10,058 nucleotides of DNA, taken from positions 1 to 10,058 of the forward strand of contig JAIKXK010000112.1 in assembly GCA_024684155.1 (NCBI GenBank). Reading direction: 5' to 3'. The translations under genes were made by a program, and so were the position numbers. Positions 7,661 to 10,058 of this stretch are shown piece after piece. The stretch is from Lachnospiraceae bacterium. GTDB taxonomy: Bacteria; Bacillota; Clostridia; Lachnospirales; Lachnospiraceae. Position 1 is the stretch's first letter, and each line of letters begins with the position of its first letter. The notes beneath the pieces were generated by a model. It did no database searches and was not told the DNA's origin. It saw nothing but the letters and a program-made list of their open reading frames with translations.

Positions 7661-8713
7661 ATGAAGATACAAGATTATACTTTTCAAATAAATGAATTCT
7701 CGATTCATCATTTAGATGATCTTTTACCAGAAGATTCTCTATTATTTGATATAGAAACTACCGGCTTCAAAGCTGACTATCAAACCATATATTTAATAGG
7801 AATTGGGTTTCGCAAAAAAAGCACGATAACCATTCGCCTGTTATATGCTAGAACAAAAGAAGAAGAAATTGAAATTTTAGAAGAATTTGAGCAAACATGT
7901 TTCAATTACAATCGACTTATCTCTTTTAATGGTGATATGTTTGATCTTCCTTTTATAACAAAACGTTGCAAAAAATTAGGAATATCTTGCAGCTTTTTAA
8001 ATCTTTCTTCCCTGGATTTATTTAAGGTTGCAAAAAAGTACAAGTCCTACTTAAATTTAGAACATTATAAGCAAAAGGATTTAGAAAACTATTTTGGGAT
8101 ATTTCGGGAAGATCAATACAATGGAGGACACTTAATCGAGTTATATAAGAAACAGACACTTATGCCAGATGCATCAGAGGAAGAATTATTATTTTTACAC
8201 AATATGGAAGATGTAAAAGGAATGATTTATCTTCTTCAGCTTATGGACTTCTCTATAATTAAGAATCATAATTACTCTTTAACAAGCTTTGAATTTCATA
8301 GAGATGAAATCCATTTGACTTTATTATTACCTGCACCTTCTAATTTGTGTTTAAAGGTAATGAGAGAAAATGCATTTATATATCTAAAAAACGATACACT
8401 TACAGTTACTCTTTCTTGTTTTGTTGGGAAATTAAAGTACTTTTATCCAGATTATAAAAATTATGTATACGTTGCTGATGAAAATTTATTATTACCAAAA
8501 TCTCTTGCTTCTACCATTGCAAAAGATCGAATTCAAAAAGCCACGAAACAACAATGTTTTATAGAAAAGGAAGGGGTCTTTTTAAGAGATACTATGAATC
8601 TTGACGAACGACACTTTAAAGCAGAATATGAAGACAAAACATCCTATGTTGAAATCAATCCAACTACTTTATCAGAGAATTTTTTAGTTGCATATGTAAG
8701 AAGTCTTCTTTAA
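7661..8713 (+). CDS. YprB-like RNase H-fold 3'-5' exonuclease family protein
   Basis: A 350-residue protein with a DEDD-type exonuclease domain in its first 200 residues, as in the RNase_H_2/YprB family. Motif I is FDIETTG (Asp30, Glu32). Motif II is SFNGDMFDLPF (88-98; Asp95). LSSLDLF contains Asp118. Motif III is HNMEDV (His180, Asp184). These acidic residues would bind two metal ions and cleave nucleic acid from the 3' end, but the true substrate of this family is not settled. Residues 200-350 have no recognised domain and no TPR region like that of B. subtilis YprB, so it is the short clostridial form. The N-terminus IQDYTFQINEFSIHHLDDLL looks complete, which supports ATG 7661 even though no ribosome site precedes it. 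It is transcribed divergently from rnfC. No terminator separates it from the 33-residue gene downstream. Confidence 0.85.
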   Translation: MKIQDYTFQINEFSIHHLDDLLPEDSLLFDIETTGFKADYQTIYLIGIGFRKKSTITIRLLYARTKEEEIEILEEFEQTCFNYNRLISFNGDMFDLPFITKRCKKLGISCSFLNLSSLDLFKVAKKYKSYLNLEHYKQKDLENYFGIFREDQYNGGHLIELYKKQTLMPDASEEELLFLHNMEDVKGMIYLLQLMDFSIIKNHNYSLTSFEFHRDEIHLTLLLPAPSNLCLKVMRENAFIYLKNDTLTVTLSCFVGKLKYFYPDYKNYVYVADENLLLPKSLASTIAKDRIQKATKQQCFIEKEGVFLRDTMNLDERHFKAEYEDKTSYVEINPTTLSENFLVAYVRSLL

Positions 8714-8828
8714 ATCTTTCCATTTCTGCTAATTTTTGCTTTAAAATTTCAATTAATAAGGAAGGCTTCTAACTTACTGTCCGATAAAACGTACACAAAA
8801 TAATGCATAATAAAATCAACTTAAACAT

Positions 8829-8836
8829 AAAGGAGG
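8829..8836 (+). promoter_or_regulatory. Consensus ribosome binding site of the 33-codon gene
   Basis: AAAGGAGG, fully complementary to the 16S 3' end, 7 nt before ATG 8844. It is the strongest reason to regard the following short frame as translated. Confidence 0.85.
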
Positions 8837-8843
8837 TTTTATT

Positions 8844-8945
8844 ATGAAAGGATACAATACAGAATCCGGTTATATGGGCTGGGTAAATGGAATTTATATG
8901 TTATTTTCCTGTGAGGAGGACTACTTAGAATATGTTGCAGCATAA
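8844..8945 (+). CDS. Small conserved-looking protein of 33 residues, unknown function
   Basis: I do not know the function of this gene. It encodes 33 residues beginning MKGYNTESGYMGWVNG and ending DYLEYVAA. It has five Tyr, one Trp, one Cys (position 23) and an acidic C-terminal half (E24, E25, D26, E29). The pattern GYMGWVxGxYMLF then EEDYLEY suggests two short beta strands and a helix. There is no signal peptide and no convincing membrane helix. I believe similar short GYMGxVxGxYxLF frames occur in other Clostridia, but this is memory, not a search. Support for coding is the perfect AAAGGAGG at ideal spacing, full sense codons to TAA, and an intrinsic terminator two bases after the stop. 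It follows the exonuclease gene by 130 bp and could share its transcript or have its own weak promoter (CATAAT near 8806-8811). Confidence 0.72.
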   Translation: MKGYNTESGYMGWVNGIYMLFSCEEDYLEYVAA

Positions 8946-8946
8946 A

Positions 8947-8981
8947 AAATAGGCGAAACCCAATTTGAGTTTCGCCTATTT
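8947..8981. terminator. Bidirectional intrinsic terminator between the small gene and cheR
   Basis: A perfect 13-bp stem (arms 8947-8959 and 8969-8981, core AGGCGAAAC) closes a 9-nt loop. On the - strand it is followed by a T-run (ATTTTTTATG), making it a strong terminator for cheR, whose stop is 7 nt away. On the + strand it runs into TTTCATTCTATTATTTT and would end the small-gene transcript. Confidence 0.9.
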
Positions 8982-8988
8982 CATTCTA

Positions 8989-9768
8989 TTATTTTGCTTC
9001 TTTCTGATAGAAGAATGAGCTTCTTCTCTTATAGCCTAAATTCTTATAGTCCATAATCTGCTCTGTACTTCCAATAAACAAAATTCCATCATCTACTAAG
9101 GAATCAGAGAACTTCTGATATACATCATGCTTTGCTTCTTCAGTAAAATAAATCAAAACATTTCGACAAACAATTAAATGACATCCATCTAAATATTTAT
9201 CTCTTAACAAGTTATGCTCTTTAAAAGTAACCTGTCTTTTGATTTCGTCTGAAATCTGATAAGACTGCCCAATCTTTGTAAAGTATTTTTTCTTGTATTC
9301 ATCAGGAACACCTTCAATACTTTTTTCTGAGTATAAACCTGTTTTCGCCTGAGCAATTACCTGCTTATCTAAATCTGTTGCAGTAATGTGAATATTTTTC
9401 ACATCTATATACTTTGATAAAGCCATAACTAAAGAGTAAGGCTCATCACCAGTTGAGCAGGCAGCGCTCCATACCTTTAAGTTCTTTCCATACTTTTGAA
9501 TTAATTCAGGCAAATAATCTTTTAATAATAACTCCCACTGTTCTGGATTTCTATAGAACTCAGAAACATTAATGGTAAGGAAGTTAATAAATTCATCAAA
9601 AGCATCCTTATTCGATTTTAATAATTTAATGTACTCATCATAGCTTTTACATTCACGTTTAGAAACCAAAGAATCAATACGACGACGCATCTGTTTTTCT
9701 TTGTATGCATTTAAATCAATTTTTGTAAGAGCAAGTACATCTGCTTTTAGCTTTTCGTAATTATCCAT
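8989..9768 (-). CDS. cheR: Chemotaxis protein methyltransferase CheR
   Basis: A 259-residue cytoplasmic enzyme that uses S-adenosylmethionine to methylate glutamates on chemoreceptors, setting adaptation in chemotaxis. The N-terminal helical domain has the basic receptor-contact stretch YKEKQMRRRIDSL (22-34). The linker holds INVSEFYRNP (66-75). The methyltransferase fold shows WSAACSTGDEPYS (100-112), ATDLD (130-134), HNLL (185-188), CRNVLIYF (201-208) and FIGSTEQ (231-237). There is no C-terminal TPR or receiver domain. I start at ATG 9766-9768, preceded by GGGGGA at 7 nt, and this matches B. subtilis CheR in length (about 256). The in-frame TTG at 9783 has no usable ribosome site. It lies 22 bp after the S1-domain gene with no terminator between, so it is probably co-transcribed with that gene rather than in a chemotaxis operon. 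Confidence 0.96.
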   Translation of the reverse strand: MDNYEKLKADVLALTKIDLNAYKEKQMRRRIDSLVSKRECKSYDEYIKLLKSNKDAFDEFINFLTINVSEFYRNPEQWELLLKDYLPELIQKYGKNLKVWSAACSTGDEPYSLVMALSKYIDVKNIHITATDLDKQVIAQAKTGLYSEKSIEGVPDEYKKKYFTKIGQSYQISDEIKRQVTFKEHNLLRDKYLDGCHLIVCRNVLIYFTEEAKHDVYQKFSDSLVDDGILFIGSTEQIMDYKNLGYKRRSSFFYQKEAK

Positions 9769-9790
9769 ATCGGATTCCCCCAAATCCTTT

Positions 9791-10058
9791 TTATTCTTCA
9801 GTAGCTTCAGCTACTGCATCAATATCAACATCGCTAACTTCTTCATCAGATTCTTCTGGAGCGACTAAAGCTTTAACTGAAAGAGAAATCTTATGTTCAT
9901 CCTCACGGAATTCCACAATCTTAGCTTCTACTTCCTGACCAACCTTTAATACATCTGAAGGCTTTTCAATATGTTCCTTAGCGATCTGAGAAACATGAAG
10001 TAATGCATCAACACCAGGTGCTAACTCAACGAAGGCACCAAAGTCAGTCATACGAGCA
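9791..10058 (-). CDS. rpsA: S1 RNA-binding domain protein, C-terminal end (ribosomal protein S1 or IspH-S1 fusion)
   Basis: The last 89 residues of a gene that continues past the right edge. Residues ARMTDFGAFVEL, GVDALLHVSQI and DEHKISLSVKAL outline a near-complete final S1 domain, an OB-fold that binds single-stranded RNA. A strongly acidic tail of about 23 residues follows (EESDEEVSDVDIDAVAEATEE), as in clostridial S1 proteins. In Lachnospiraceae S1 is often fused to IspH, the last enzyme of the MEP isoprenoid pathway. The visible end cannot tell the plain protein from the fusion, nor exclude another multi-S1 protein. The Met at 10049-10051 lies inside the conserved S1 motif, so it is not the true start. 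cheR follows 22 bp downstream. Confidence 0.8.
   Translation of the reverse strand, partial: ARMTDFGAFVELAPGVDALLHVSQIAKEHIEKPSDVLKVGQEVEAKIVEFREDEHKISLSVKALVAPEESDEEVSDVDIDAVAEATEE

Noticed and set aside
8714..8828. Searched the gap after the exonuclease gene for a terminator, small RNA or riboswitch.
   Set aside because: Only short weak repeats (for example GAAGGCTTC at 8761-8769) and AT-rich sequence were seen, with no stable stem or recognisable RNA motif.
9769..9783. TTG start at 9783 giving a 264-residue CheR.
   Set aside because: The nearest purine-rich stretch (AAAGGAT) directly abuts the TTG, while ATG 9768 has a properly spaced G-rich site and matches the known CheR N-terminus.
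9800..9815. Small inverted repeat AGTAGC-TTCA-GCTACT at the end of the S1 gene, possibly an attenuator before cheR.
   Set aside because: It is only 6 bp, lies within Ala/Glu codons of the acidic tail and has no following T-run, so a terminator or attenuator is not supported.

Overview
The window looks like a chromosomal segment of an anaerobic, probably motile, low-GC Clostridia, most likely Lachnospiraceae. This rests on a clostridial-type rnfCDGEAB operon, a GDH very close to the C. symbiosum/E. coli hexameric type, AT-rich spacers, strong AGGAGG ribosome binding sites, and a cheR placed directly after an S1-domain gene. The taxonomy is inferred from protein resemblance recalled from memory, not from a search.

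Layout, left to right. (1) 1-681 (+): the 3' end of a hybrid histidine kinase, with part of its ATPase domain and a complete C-terminal receiver. A strong bidirectional terminator separates it from the convergent gdhA. (2) 737-2089 (-): gdhA, a 450-residue glutamate dehydrogenase with all catalytic residues and probable NADP preference, read from its own near-consensus promoter at 2154-2182. (3) 2360-7435 (-): six tightly packed genes in transcription order rnfC, rnfD, rnfG, rnfE, rnfA, rnfB. They end in a factor-independent terminator and start from an extended -10 promoter near 7526-7534. Together they encode the membrane ferredoxin:NAD+ oxidoreductase that couples electron flow to Na+ or H+ export. 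(4) 7436-7660: a divergent control region with two promoters, an 18-bp perfect inverted repeat and an 11-bp palindrome in the rnfC leader. (5) 7661-8713 (+): a YprB-like RNase H-fold 3'-5' exonuclease whose promoter lies so close to its ATG that the mRNA is probably leaderless. (6) 8844-8945 (+): a 33-residue protein with a perfect Shine-Dalgarno sequence, followed by a terminator shared with the convergent cheR. (7) 8989-9768 (-): cheR, 22 bp downstream of the 3' end of an S1-domain gene that runs off the right edge (9791-10058).

Functionally, Rnf and GDH are both central to redox and nitrogen handling in amino-acid- and sugar-fermenting clostridia. Rnf oxidises reduced ferredoxin with NAD+ and builds an ion gradient. 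GDH joins ammonium to 2-oxoglutarate, or runs in reverse. They are adjacent but separated by a terminator and a promoter, so they are separate transcription units.

No phage, insertion sequence, CRISPR array, rRNA or tRNA was seen. Most of the window is ordinary core genome. The least explained parts are the tiny 33-residue gene, the apparently leaderless exonuclease gene with its adjacent inverted repeat, and the cysteine-rich tail of RnfE.
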